Source: Actinostola sp. cb2023 (lineage: Eukaryota; Cnidaria; Anthozoa; Actiniaria; Actinostolidae). Taken from it: DNA of 64,000 nt. The first letter of the stretch is position 1. Each line of letters begins with the position of its first letter. The stretch lies in the NCBI GenBank assembly GCA_033675265.1, contig JAUJYZ010000098.1, forward strand, positions 141,501-205,500, read 5' to 3'. Shown in pieces: positions 12,104 to 23,753 of the stretch. Below the pieces are notes generated by a model. It was not told the origin of the DNA and searched no databases. It saw only the letters and a program-made list of their open reading frames with translations. A program made the position numbers and the translations under genes.

Positions 12104-13352
12104 AAATTGACTCGCTTATGCTCTACAAAGCACCACCCTCGTCTGGCACGTATCTTTCGCTACATTCTGTGTTTCTTGTTTGGTGGTCTTATCGGGCTCA
12201 TCCCTTACTTCATCTTCTTGGTGGAGCTGTGCAAAGGTTTGCAATATTCCTGTATTCAAGAATATGCTGGTGAGATGTGCAACATAGCACTCTCTGTCTT
12301 TATCCCAGTACAGTAGAACCCCTCCTTATTAGGACCACCCCGTTAATACGACCACTTCGCTACAAAACTGTGGGGTTAATGTTCTCTATTTTCATCACGT
12401 GATATCTATTCGTATCACGTGGTATGTTAATCACGTGACATCTATTCGTATCACATGGCATGTTCATCACGTGACATATATCCGTATCACGTGCCATGTT
12501 CATCACGTGACATCTATTCGTATCACGTGGCATGTTCATCACCTGACATATATTCGTATCACGTGCCATGTTCATCACGTGACATCTATTCGTATCACGT
12601 GCCATGTTCATCACCTGACATATATTCGTATCACGTGCCATGTTCATCACGTGACATCTATTCTCATCACGTGGTATTTTCAGCACGTGACATGTCACGT
12701 GCCCATATGCAAATTGTGTCGATGAAATATCCCTCAGTTTCTTCTCATTTTGTTTCTCATTGTCCCAGTTTTTCTTCTATTTACTTTCCATTCCCGCTTT
12801 TCTTTTCCACCTTGTTCATCTCACGCAGCGAGTCTTGCGGTCAAGAATGTCTATCTTCCTTCTTCGCCCAATGGTGACAGTGACATACTCATCGCAAGAA
12901 ACAGCGAAAAGGGAATCACGAAACTACCAGCATTCACCAGACCACCAGGGGGTAGGTTTGTATTCAGTCGACCAATCATTGGTCTCGTTCCAGGGACGCT
13001 CCTTGTTGTGCTTGTAACGCAATACAGCATGTTGGGCACTTTGCAGTATGGTGGAAGTCTTTCTGTCTATCTCATCTTCGAGGCAATAATAACCTCTGTA
13101 GCTTAATTATAGTATTAGTTCACATCAGGTGACTTTTGAGTCATTCTCTTGTTGGTGTTTTTTTAATGATGATGATGGTAATCATAATAATAATCATAAT
13201 CATAATCATAATAATCTTTAATGAGGATGCCTAGATCACTATAGAGTGCTTTTCACTAAGGTCCTAAAAGAAAATGACAACTGAAAATGAAATAAATGAT
13301 TACAATAAAACTATGGTGATGACGATTATGATGGTGATGATGATTATAATGG

Positions 13353-13383
<31 letters not shown>

Positions 13384-14818
13384 AATGGTAGTCGTGATGG
13401 TGATGATGATGATGGTAGTCGTGATGGTGATGGTGATGATGATCATGGTAGTTGTGATGGTGGTTGTGATGGTGGTGGTAATGGTACTGTAATCGTAATC
13501 ATAATCATAATCATAATAATCTTTAATGAGGATGCCTAGATCACTATAGAGTGCTTTTCACTAAGGTCCTAAAAGAAAATGACAACTGAAATTGAAATAA
13601 GTGATTACAATAAAACTATGGTGATGACGATTATGATGGTGATGATGATTATAATGGTGATGGTGATGATGATGGTGGTGGTGGTAATGGTAGTCGTGAT
13701 GGTGATGATGATGATGGTAGTTGTGATGGTGGTGGTGGTAATGGTAGTGGTGATGATGATGATGGTAGTCGTGATGGTGATGGTGGTTGTGATGGTGGTG
13801 GTAATGGTAGTGGTGATGATGATGATGGTAGTTGTGATAGTGATGACGATGATGGTAGTTGTGATGGTGATAGTGGTTGTGATGATGGTGGTTGTGATGG
13901 TGGTGGTAATGGTAGTGGTGATGATGATGATGGTAGTTGTGATGGTGGTTGTGGTGGTGGTAATGGTAGTGGTGATGATGATGATGGTAGTGGTGATGGT
14001 GATGATGATGATGGTAGTTGTGATGGTGATGATGATGATGGTAGTCGTGATGGTGGTGGTGGTAATGGTAGTGGTGATAATGATGATGGTAGTCGTGATG
14101 GTGATGATGATGATGGTAGTTGTGATGATGATGATGATTGTACTGGTAACGATGATGATGATGATGATGATGATATTTTATCTTTATTTATAGTTTCAAT
14201 GCCTGCGTCGCCTGTACCAACCACATTACGAAAAACACTTGCACCAACTAGAATTGTAAACAAAGATATTTCAGGTTTGATACGAAATCATTTTACATGC
14301 TTTAGCATGACTGACAATCCATTTCCCAATTATCCCATTCAGAAATCATTCATTCATCCCATCCCATCCCATTCGATCGTATCTTATCGTCTCCTGCCCT
14401 GTACTTTGCTACAATTTGCTGTCCCATCTCGTCTTTCCCACTCTCCCCCTCATCTCATATCCCATCCTTCTCTTTCTATCATTTCCCATCTATATTCCAT
14501 TCACTTCTATTCCATCCCATTATCTTTGTTTAATTGATTGTTTTTCATGTAAAACTCGGTTTCACTATTATTATTATTGTCAGTTGAAGGTAAAGGGAAC
14601 GATGACATCACCCTCAAGTGTGTCGGAACGATGACCGTTACGCGAGTCATCGCCTTTGGTATCCCTGGTGACCAGAAAGCGGTGTCGGCCTTTAACAAAT
14701 ACTGCCAAGCGAACAAGGAGAAATTGGACAAGACAAACATCTGTTTCGTCAGTCTGAAGCGAGTTTACAAATCCAATTACCCGCCATTCATCAGCACTAA
14801 GGTGATTTACCGATGCAG
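12104..14818 (+). CDS. Three joined exons of an unidentified, possibly membrane, protein
   Basis: Three exons with good splice sites share one frame. Exon 12104-12236 follows TTTTCTCTAG and ends before GTTTGC. Exon 12829-12951 follows CTCACGCAG and ends before GTAGGT. Exon 14584-14818 follows TTATTGTCAG and ends before GTATGT. Entry phases are 0, 1 and 1, and both joins keep the frame open, which is the main evidence for a real gene. The translated piece is about 163 residues. Exon 1 has a basic stretch and then a strongly hydrophobic span (RYILCFLFGGLIGLIPYFIF) that could be a membrane helix. Exon 3 is soluble-looking with scattered cysteines and lysines. The last exon leaves phase 2, so the gene continues beyond 14818; neither the first nor the last exon was located. 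I do not recognise the family. The introns hold a CACGTG-rich 36-bp array (12.4-12.7 kb) and GAT/GGT microsatellites (13.2-14.2 kb). Confidence 0.5.
12395..12705. repeat. 36-bp tandem array dense in CACGTG
   Basis: About eight units of 36 bp alternate TATTCGTATCACGTGGCATG and TTCATCACGTGACATC. I count fifteen exact CACGTG palindromes, plus degenerate CACATG and CACCTG versions. CACGTG is the core E-box of bHLH factors (established); use here is inference. The array sits in the first intron of the unidentified gene. Because 36 bp is twelve codons, periodic open frames appear on both strands and should be ignored. Confidence 0.9.
13165..14180. repeat. GAT/GGT microsatellites with a duplicated ~170-bp segment
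   Basis: The segment containing CTTTAATGAGGATGCCTAGA and AAGGTCCTAAAAGAAAATGA occurs at about 13190-13360 and again at about 13493-13660. Each copy runs into long GATGATGGTGGT tracts. The layout suggests unequal duplication of a microsatellite-bearing unit within an intron. Poly-Met/Val and poly-Ser/Pro frames across it are composition artefacts. Confidence 0.85.
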
Positions 14819-15028
14819 GTATGTCACGCGTGAGCCTGCGTGACAAATGCGATTGCGTGACAAGAGAACATTATCCGTGTTTATTTTATAGAAATAGCTT
14901 CGTAAAAAAAAAATTGTATAGAAACATTGTAGAGTTCGATTAAGAAATCTTCGTTTAATTCATCGCATATCTTGCGATGTTCCTCGAAATCTGTATTCAG
15001 ATTGTAAAACATAGAGAGAATTAAAATC

Positions 15029-15506
15029 TGTCACGGCGTTTGAACAAGTTTGGCTATTTTTAGAACACGAAATTGACCAATCACTGTTGCTGCAAATTGA
15101 CGAGTTGCTGCAAATAAAACGAGTTGCAGCAAATAAAACGAGTTGCTGCAAATAAAACGAGTTGCTACAAATAAAACGAGTTGCTGCAAATAAAACGAGT
15201 TGCTACAAATAAAACGAGTTGCTGCAAATAAAACGAGTTGCTACAAATAAAACGAGTTGCTACAAATAAAACGAGTTGCTGCAAATAAAACGAGTTGCTA
15301 CAAATAAAACGAGTTGCTACAAATAAAACGAGTTGCTGCAAATAAAACTAGTTGCTACAAATAAAACGAGTTGCTGCAAATAATAAGCAATTATTGGACG
15401 AGGTTGAGCAAAATATCGTGATTTGTCAGTGGCGAGCAGATTAATTATTTGCCGATGCCGAAGGCAGAGGCAAATAATTAATCTGCGAGACACTGACAAA
15501 ATCACG

Positions 15507-15540
<34 letters not shown>

Positions 15541-15917
15541 ATCATTCGACTCATTTCTATCAATAAGGAATTTATTGAATATAAACATCAAGAAAAAATA
15601 TTGTAAAACAAGCTGCCATGTTTACACTGTGAATGATCAATTAAGTGCGCATGCTCAGACCGTTATTTGCAGCGAACACTGCTTAATCTTCATTGCGCAT
15701 GCTCAGACCGTTATTTGTACGCAGTTATTTGCAGGTCTTTCAGCCAATCAGAACTGCGGATAGAAATGAGTCGAATGATAAAACGAGTTGCTGCAAATAA
15801 AACGAGTTGCTGCAAATAAAACGAGTTGCTGCAAATAAAACCGGAAGTGCACAGTGATTGGTCAATTTCGAGAAATCGTGTTCTAAAAACAGCCAAACTT
15901 GTGCAAACGCCGTGACA
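15029..15917. mobile_element. Foldback element with internal 19-bp minisatellite
   Basis: The left end CTGTCACGGCGTTTGAACAA, then AGTTTGGCTATTTTTAGAAC, is complementary to the right end (GTTCTAAAAACAGCCAAACT ... GCCGTGACAG). Just inside the left end are about 15 copies of the 19-mer GAGTTGCTRCAAATAAAAC (15098-15382). Three more copies in the same orientation lie at 15779-15838. The centre holds another inverted repeat built on ATCGTGATTTTGTCAGTG-like arms (about 15385-15530). No transposase frame and no clear target duplication. Confidence 0.7.
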
Positions 15918-16354
15918 GAGACCCAATATGTAGCATGGATGCTCCTACTTATGGGCTCCTGGAATATAAATAACCTGAAGTTTGCAATAAAATAATTTTT
16001 GCTGTGTTCTTCGACCTCCCGACCTTCCCCGCGTGGATTTTATGACTTCCCATAAGGGATGGACCATTTGATCGTTGATGGGGACGGGGGTTAAATCTCC
16101 CCCAAAAAATATGGAGCAAGCTCTTCCACCTTTAAAAAAATATCGTGCAAGAACAAGTGCATCAAAAAAAATATCGTGCATTATTGTGACACCAACTTCA
16201 GCTTTTTTCAAGTTTCTTTTTTAAATTTGGTTGACCTAAATTTGCATTTTTTTCGTCGTCAGATTCGGGTATAGATTGTTCATGTGGGATACCTGTGTGG
16301 GATACCTGCGTGGGACAGGTCTTGAATTTCAAATTCAAAACCTAGCATTGTAAC
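15918..16354. other. Gene-free stretch with A-rich repeat fragments
   Basis: Two copies of AAAAATATCGTGCA lie at about 16136-16180 and two more at about 17767-17818, so these are remnants of a shared repeat. No gene evidence. Confidence 0.4.
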
Positions 16355-17215
16355 CCAAGGGGCGTAGCGTGCATTATCATATGACCCGTATTTCCCCGTG
16401 CGCGCGCTCTTAATAAAACCATTGGGAAAACGTCACGTGCATGGTAAGGGCCGGACGTACCCGGACCGGAAAAAGCCGTCCGGCCCTGCTCGATTTTTGT
16501 CAGGAGATTTTTTATGCTTTTTTTGCAGCAAAATTAATTTGTTTTTAAAAATGTGAACAACAAAAGTGAACAATTTTTTTTTTTTTTTGATAAAATGTTT
16601 TGATTGGTTCTTCTAGCGTAATCGCGCGTTTGTGTTCTTGAATGATGCTTAGTACCAAAATGGTCCATATGAAATGGTCATATGATAAAATGAATGAGTT
16701 AGGTCGGGCCGGACGGGAAAATATTTGGCTCTCGGTCATTCTGTACGGACCGAGCGCATGACCTCGAGCCGAATATTTTCCAGTCCGGCCCTCCCACTCA
16801 TTCAATTAAATAAGTACATAGTATGCACGTATACACATGTGCGTACAATAAAATCATTAAAATATAAATATTAAAAAAAAAAGAAATCTAAGACAAAATC
16901 GCAAGAGCTGACTAGTGAAATTATGATATCCGGGAAATGGCACTTCAGGCGTTATTGTAGTTAGAAGCAGTCCCAGTGAACAGTCTCTCAAACAAAATAA
17001 ACTACAAAAAACCCTGAGTGATCAGCATTTTACTCTATATATTTGTGTAGTGAGAAAATCCGCTGGAAAACGAAGAAAATGGTATTTCCAAGGCTCTAGA
17101 TTTCAAAATTTCCAGGGGGAGTATGCCCCCTGACACCCCTGACACCCCCAGAAGCGCGCGGCTTCAGCGCTCGTTTCTCTGTGCGTACATTGGAGAAAAA
17201 AACATGCTACGCCTC
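16355..17215. mobile_element. Decayed GGGGCGTAGCGTGC element with a nested insertion
   Basis: Left end AAGGGGCGTAGCGTGC and right end GCATGCTACGCCTCTG form an imperfect terminal inverted repeat. The subterminal block (CGCTGGAAAACGAAGAAAAT, then TTCCAAGGCTCTAGATTTC) matches, in inverse orientation, the better-preserved element at 46617-47371. No target duplication remains. Confidence 0.65.
16447..16792. mobile_element. Nested small element with AGGGCCGGAC ends
   Basis: AGGGCCGGAC at 16447 is mirrored by GTCCGGCCCT ending at 16792. Further complementary pieces (TCCGGCCC/GGGCCGGA, AATATTTGGCTC/GAGCCGAATATT) lie inside. It interrupts the decayed element at 16355-17215. The class is unknown and no target duplication is seen. 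Confidence 0.5.
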
Positions 17216-17239
17216 TGAAAAGTATTGCAACGCGAGCAT

Positions 17240-17435
17240 TGAATACTTGATAACTAATAGAAGATGACTCTCCGTGCTTCTATACAAAAATAATGCACGC
17301 TGAGGTCTTGAAAGCTGATAGTGGATGCAGGAGCGGAACGCGAGTGCATTCAGCAACTTTCAAGACCTCAGAAGTGCATTATTTCTGTATAGAAGCAAGG
17401 AGAGTCATCTTCTATTCGCTTTATGATATAAAACT
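17240..17435. repeat. Short foldback repeat
   Basis: AATAGAAGATGACTCTCC, then TGCTTCTATACA and AATAATGCAC, are mirrored by GTGCATTATT, TGTATAGAAGCA and GGAGAGTCATCTTCTATT across an 80-base loop. It would form a long hairpin. Confidence 0.7.
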
Positions 17436-19310
17436 AGTTTTAAACAGGTTTTCTGCTTTGTTTTCGCTGCTCCGTACTTTTATAACATAATACTGCGCAC
17501 GCTCAACAACCAATCAAATCGCGCGTTGTTGGGAGGTACACATAGTTTATATTATAAAAGCTTATACTCCCTAGGATTTTTCTGTTTCAGTGGAAATTTC
17601 ACCATTCATTGATTGATGGCATGTAAATTATTTAATAAATCATGATGTAAGTAGAACAACAGTCTGTACAGATAATAAAATAACAAAGGTAATTTAATAT
17701 ACAATTTTCAATATTATCAATTTGGCAACTGAATAGATATTGGCAAACAAAAATAAGTTTGGTTAAAAAAAATATCGTGCAAGGGCCTAAGTAAAGGCAG
17801 TGAAAAAATATCGTGCAACATGAAAAGGTGAAAAAAAAGATCGACCATACTTTAAATCGCCCCCACCCCCCATCAAAAATGTCCGCCCCTAAGTGGACAC
17901 CTATGGCCCCAAGGGCGACCGCTTACGGGAGGTTCCACTGCCGGCGTCACGTAAATCGAGTAGTCGCGAAACGCACGAGGAATCACACAACACAAACTTG
18001 GTTCATGCATCGCCGATATGCTTCAAAGTAAACCGATGCTAGACCAGTAATTCGGAAATTGTAATTCCCGCTATTCATCCTTTTTTTTCTCCCATCCTTT
18101 TTCCACTTTCTTTTTTCTTCTTTTCTTTCTTTATCTTGTAACATCCTATGTATTATTTCCTATACTTCTCCTATTTTCTCTCTCTTTCTCCCTTCTTCGT
18201 CTCGCTGATTTAGGGAATCATTTACTCGCACTCGCCCTTTAGGAGCTTGCACTACTATTACCTCTTTCCCTTCCATTCCGTCCTCCTTTTCAACCGCCCT
18301 CGTATTTCCTCCCTCGCAATCGTCTTATCTTCTGCGGCTAATTATTTCATCTTTTTTTCTCGAACTTTTCTCATCTATTTTCCTCTCTCTACTTTATTTT
18401 AAGCTAAAAATACATAGTTTACTGATAATATCACATTTATTTGAAAGATCTGACAAATTAAGTAGTACAGTATGTCCTGAAAAAACCCTGTCGGACATAT
18501 CCCAGAATTCTCTGCTCTATGACATGCGCAGTTGACAAAACAAATTCTGTATTTATCTTGTTTTGGATTTTCTGGTTTTATTACTTGGGAGAATTAGTTC
18601 TATACTAGCTTCAATAAAGCTGTTTTAACAATATTTTTGGTCGTTCTCCTTAAAAGATCCAAAATTTCGAATCGAATCTATCGCGAATGAAGCCGCCTCT
18701 TGAGAATTTTACCGACTCGTTCGCGATCCTTCTCAGCTAAAAGTTGAATTTATCTCAAACGATTTCATGAGAAACAAAACGATAGTGTGAATGATTTCAA
18801 AGACTTTTTCGGGACGCCTAAAGGTCTTTGTGAAGTCTGTGAGCAGGTGGGATAGATTCTAGTGGTCTCCGTGCATGCATATCATGCTGCGTGATTTTTT
18901 TCCCCAACGTGCCTTCTTTGCTAATTTTGCATCTAATGCGTGTTCCGTATTAAATTGATCGCGCCGAAAAGGCCAGACCCAAGACCCTCAGCAGTATTAC
19001 CATCATCGAGATTTATATTCATCGATCTTTGCTGGCAAACAACTAGTTATATAATTCGCGGTTTTAAAAACTGCATCAGTAGACTCGCCTTGTGCAATCC
19101 GACCGCTTCTCTATCATACGAATGCTCAACTGGATTCAAAAACAAAATGATGAACTCCATCGATAAGCTGGTTGTTTTTCCCCTTTCTTTTGTGTTAATC
19201 AATTCCAAATGTTAGTTTGTTTTTAAAAATTGACGCGAGGACAATTTAAAATCGTTTCCCGCGGAGCTGCTTTCATTATCCGAGGGAGGAAATACACATT
19301 ACTAAAACAA
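17436..19310. other. Gene-free stretch
   Basis: T/C-rich low complexity occupies 18070-18400. The open frame at 18940-19215 shows no domain or splice context. No gene, RNA or intact element is recognised. Confidence 0.4.
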
Positions 19311-19862
19311 TTCTTGGCTTTCACATGACGTCATCAAAAAGCTAAAATCCAAACTATTCACCTCACAAAACTGTTTGTTGGATATGTTGTTTATATCGTT
19401 ATAAGAAAATTCTTACCAAAATAATTTTGTAATTTAGATGTTTGGTTTTCGTTTTATTGCGAGTCAAATTCTGTCACGCAATACAGTCACGCATTTTCAA
19501 AAGCCATAGAAATAGGAAAATTCGTTTGAAATAATACGATTTTAACTTAGTAGATGATGGGTAACTTTATTTTGATGAATATAGCTATTGAAAACTTGAA
19601 GTATTTGCAATTAAACATGATTTTCAGTCTTCGTGATTTGGCCGCCATGTTGGTGTCGCTCGATGCGACACCAACATGGCGGACCCATACATTTTAACTA
19701 AATTATGAGCATAAGGGATCGCTCATATCTTCGTATCTAAAACTTCTTTTAACTAAAACTTCGGCTGAGATATATGGTTTTGGCTGCTCTTTCGGCCTAT
19801 GAAGGTTTTGTTCTATATAAGTCCTGGGAAAATGTTCGATGACGTAGGTGAAAGCCAAGAAT
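19311..19862. mobile_element. Inverted-repeat element, TTCTTGGCTTTCAC ends
   Basis: TTCTTGGCTTTCACATGACG at the left is mirrored by GACGTAGGTGAAAGCCAAGA at the right. It contains a perfect 18-bp-arm palindrome at about 19642-19682 (CCGCCATGTTGGTGTCGC and its complement around TCGAT). No coding content. Confidence 0.65.
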
Positions 19863-20457
19863 AGCGACGTTTCACTCTAATTTCGGCTCTAAATATCCGA
19901 GTATTTTCTCGTTAACCTATGCTATCAATACATAACGGTTTGAAATCTGACCAGTTTTATCATCAATATTCTCGTCAATGCTGCCTGGTGGGAGGTGACC
20001 GGACGTCCTTTGAATCAGCACATTCTGTTTTAGATTAGAATCCTTCCAGAAAGGAAGTACGCTTTGCGCCTCCCTTACATCTCTCATTGAAAAGGGTTTT
20101 TTATTGTCCACAGCGGCTCTTGTAATGTTGGAGATGGTTTCTAAAGATGTACTGAATGTTATGCTAAGGGAAATGTATGTATTTCAATGGGTGTAAAAAG
20201 GTGTTGTGTGGAGCCGAGATTAGAAACTTTTCGGGCGGGAAAAGCAAATCCAAATTGTAAAGTTTTCGCGTCTCCAAAGACAATTTCAAACGCTCGAATG
20301 GTTATCAATTTGCTTCATTTGTTCAATTATCTTCTGAGCCGAGTTTATGGGTGCATGGCGGACAAAAACCACTAGATCCTCGAGCATGCACTTCACTTGC
20401 TATTTCCTGTTTACCCTCGTTGAAACAAACTTGAAGTGAAAGTGGCGCTTTAGAGTA

Positions 20458-20711
20458 TATACACCTATTTCAAATAACGTTGTCGCGTTCAAAGCAACAA
20501 CCATCAAGCCAAGACTGAAGTGAATGCTGGTTTTGTGTTGTCAAATTATTCAAATCAGACCTATTTTCTATGGAACGAAGTGTGATATGCAAACAAGCAC
20601 GTGAAAATGTTCACATTTTGTAATTAGTCCTTATTAGTCGAGCATTCACTTCGGTCTTGGCTTGACGCTTGTTGCTTTGAACGCGACAACGTTATTTGAA
20701 ATAGGTGTATA
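20458..20711. mobile_element. Foldback MITE, TATACACCTATTTCAA ends (copy 2)
   Basis: TATACACCTATTTCAAATAA, then CGTTGTCGCGTTCAAAGCAA, is complementary to the right end, which finishes TTATTTGAAATAGGTGTATA. Complementarity extends inward through CAAGCC and AGTGAATGC. It is the same family as 6195-6510 and ends 11 bp before a second, unrelated palindromic element. Confidence 0.85.
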
Positions 20712-20722
20712 CGTAGTCCTAC

Positions 20723-21092
20723 TAATGAGGGTTTATCATGTAATTTCAAAACTCATAGGACAAAAAAAATGATTATCATAGCTGGAAAGAGCTCATTGAA
20801 ATTAGTAAAATGTGAAGTTTTGAAAAGATCGCTTCACAAATTGCGAAGATATGAATTTTCAAAAATTGAAATTTTGTATGAAAACCTTTGTTGGTAGGCA
20901 AGAGTTGCCTCCAAGCGTAAATTTCCAAAGGTTTTCATATAAAATTTCGATTTTTGAAAATTCATATCTTCGCAATTTGTGAAGCGATCTTTTCCAAACT
21001 TCACATTTTTACTTATTTCAACGAGCTCTTTCCAGCTATGATAATCATTTTTTGTCCTATGAGTTTTGAAATTACATGATAAACCCTCATTA
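20723..21092. mobile_element. Near-perfect palindromic MITE, TAATGAGGGTTTATCA ends (copy 1)
   Basis: TAATGAGGGTTTATCATGTA at the left and TACATGATAAACCCTCATTA at the right begin arms of about 170 bp that pair almost base for base (AAAATGATTATCATAGCTGG, AGATCGCTTCACAAATTGCG). The loop is short. Further copies lie at 27833-28212 and 53146-53502. Both arms appear open in some frames because they are the same sequence; no protein is implied. Confidence 0.9.
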
Positions 21093-22006
21093 TTCACACT
21101 TTTTATGCGGAAGACCGCTGACAAACATTTTTAAAGCGTCATTTTCGTACGAATTATATATTTTTTGCTCTTTCTATAGATCTTCAGCTTTTAATTAAAT
21201 AAAGACTTGAGAAGTAGCAAAAGCCGTGTACGAGTATCCTGCCAGAAAACGTTGGATCTAATGTATAGATCTAAATGGTCAAAAACAATGTTAAATACCG
21301 CTTAAAGTGAATAGGACTGGGCGCTAGTTAATTAAAAACCTCGCCCTAGGCGTTCTCCTCTGAGGTAGGCTAGTTATTTATGCTTAATCGTAAACGTTTT
21401 GAGCGGAATCTAGAATCCCAGTCGTACGTGAGAAAGTTCAAATAATGTAAAAAAAAGTTCCCCACATCATTTTCGTCAACCACCCCCTTGTGACGTCATG
21501 TGATGACGTCACAAACTCACGTGTGTATTGAATGACGTCAACGGTGAAGAAAATATGGTAGATTAAAGTTTATAATAACAATAAAACATTTATAAAGCGT
21601 TTATACATTGCTGTTCTAAGCGCTTTACAATAATTTTACGAATTAAAAATAGAAAATAAATAAATTCCTAAAAATGTTATTTTTTTAAATTTAATTCAAT
21701 TTTAAAGTCGATAATGTTCAGTTGGTAGTCATTTCAGGTGAATAGCTTGGTAATCCAAGGGGACAAAATGGCGCCAGGGTCTTAAAAATAAGGTTTTAAA
21801 CATCTTCCGTTTGAAGAACGAAGGTTTTAGTAAATGCTAATATTAGTCTATTCATTTCCTTCCAATAATTCTCCTTCATGTAAAAAAAACTCATTTTGCA
21901 TAAAGGAATTGGATTTTATCCAAATGTCTTGTCATTAACATTTATTCGTATGCATGGTTTGATAGAGAGATTCAATTTAAACACACGAAGGCGTTTAGAC
22001 TGAGTA
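21093..22006. other. Gene-free stretch with clustered TGACGTCA
   Basis: Three TGACGTCA palindromes lie within about 21490-21540, two of them nearly adjacent, near a CACGTG. No adjacent gene start was found, so a regulatory role is unsupported. The remainder is AT-rich with no recognisable feature. Confidence 0.4.
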
Positions 22007-22189
22007 AAGCCGCATCTACTCGAACAAGTTTTCCTTGACAAGTTTTCCTTGACAATAAGGAAAAATTGACAATTTTTTGTCATCTACACGAGCAAGTTTT
22101 CCTTGACAAGGAAAAATTGCCGATGTTTTTGTCGTCTACACGAGCAAGTGTTCCTTGTCAAGGAAAATTTGCTCGTGTAGATTCGGCTT
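22007..22189. mobile_element. 183-bp MITE, AAGCCGCATCTAC ends (copy 1)
   Basis: The ends are AAGCCGCATCTACTCGAACA and its near-complement GCTCGTGTAGATTCGGCTT. The interior repeats ACACGAGCAAG-TTTTCCTTGACAAGG three times, spaced by TTTTTGTCGTCT-like linkers. A second copy lies at 55032-55227. The adjoining TA-containing sequence is suggestive of a target duplication but not decisive. Confidence 0.8.
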
Positions 22190-23753
22190 AACTTCGACAG
22201 AGCGACCTGCTTAGAAAGTGAACGTGTTTGATCCTGATTTTACTCTAAACACCGCCTTATTTTGATCCTGGATTTTGGACTTATTGTTTTAATTATTTAT
22301 TTCCCTGAGCTTCTAATAACAACAGTAATGGACGGGTTGTTTACGACACAATTTGTAGTAGAAAACCTGCTTCTTTGTATCAGCTCAGACAAAAATGTTG
22401 CCGGGTCATCAAACGGCTGACCGTTTTCAGTAGTTATCGAACTCTGAATCTATACGAACATTAGCATATTGACTCACACTGATATCAATATTATTACACA
22501 GTGATTTAATATTCAATAGAACATGGGCTAAAAATAAGGCTTCTAGACTAGTAATTTCGACGAAGCCACTAAACTGGAAGCTGGCTATCAAAAAAGGCGG
22601 GAAAACAAAGACTGCTCTAGTCAAAATAGTGATGACTCAGAGTCAAAACGTGTTATGTTTAATCCACTAGAGAGAACTACGAGTACATTACCATACTGGA
22701 AAAGCCGGCGCGCGCGCGGACCTTGGATTTTCTCCCTTTTTCCCGCCAAAATTTGTTTTTCATTTCTGGCTCTGTGCATTTGTCATATACTATTCATCGA
22801 TGCCTAATTATTCTATCGGCTGCCATTTATTAATATTGAACACTTAAGCTTGAAAGAATTGAAGACAAATAGATCTTGGATCTTAATTAGCTAAAACTGA
22901 AGGACTTTTGGTAAACGTGTGGAATATTTGGACAGGAGAATTGAGTCAGTAGAGACGATATTTGCTCGGTTAATTTGACGACTCTGCGATCAAATATATT
23001 CGCTAGTACTTCCTGCGAATACGTGAGGGCTTTTTGGGGATAAACTCACTAGTGTGGGCGGAACCAATCAATCTTATTGTCGCCGCTTTCTGAAATTAAA
23101 TTGTGGTCAATTCAGTTGGAAATTCTATCCCAGTCGACGACACATCAATCATGAAAAATATATATATTTAAATACGAGTTGTTCTGTTTTCAGTGAGCAA
23201 ATAAAGCTTATATTCCGGCTCTGTGTTGACGATGCCGGCACACATTAATACCACATATATAGCTAGAGAAAGTCGAGATTCCCACACGAAAGCATCCCGG
23301 AAAACTCGTCCCAAGTGACGTACTTATTTACGCCATTTCAGTGCCATACAGCTGGGCCAATTACGAGTGAATGAACCAGGGCACATGTTCATTGTAGGCG
23401 CTCGAGAATCGAATCTTAACATAGTTTTTACCAACTCCATTTTATAGCTATAAGAGGAAATTACATCACATGTAATAAAGTCAAAATAACCTCACGTCTT
23501 TTAGCGAGCTCATGATTATTCATGATGCATTTTTTGGAGAGAGAGCCGAGCGGAGCCGGAATAAATAAGATGGAACTAAAGAAGGTGCAGAGACGTCGAG
23601 ACTTGGCAGATGCAAAGAGGAGGGAGTGTTAAAATGCTATACAAGAAAATAGAGATCAGTGTGAAGGCTTAAAAGCTTAACATTCACGAATTAGCTTGGC
23701 AATCAATACCGAGACGACGACTGAACGAGAACGCATCACAGTTACTCAACACC
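22190..23753. other. Upstream region of GPCR 1
   Basis: No exon is evident. The AT-rich 5' flank contains purine-rich sequence near 23540-23640 that could be 5' UTR. The ATG at 23754 follows CACC, a favourable start context. No TATA box or transcription start is claimed. Confidence 0.35.

Noticed and set aside
8430..12273. About twenty overlapping open frames encoding a repeated His/Cys-rich peptide
   Set aside because: A 49-bp satellite unit with only one in-frame stop per 147 bp produces them automatically. No start context, signal peptide or splice evidence distinguishes any copy.
8406..12705. CRISPR-like arrays (49-bp and 36-bp periodic repeats)
   Set aside because: The units abut with no unique spacers and there are no cas genes; the surrounding genes are eukaryotic with introns.
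13274..14193. Poly-Met/Val and poly-Ser/Pro frames
   Set aside because: They are products of GAT/GGT microsatellites on either strand.
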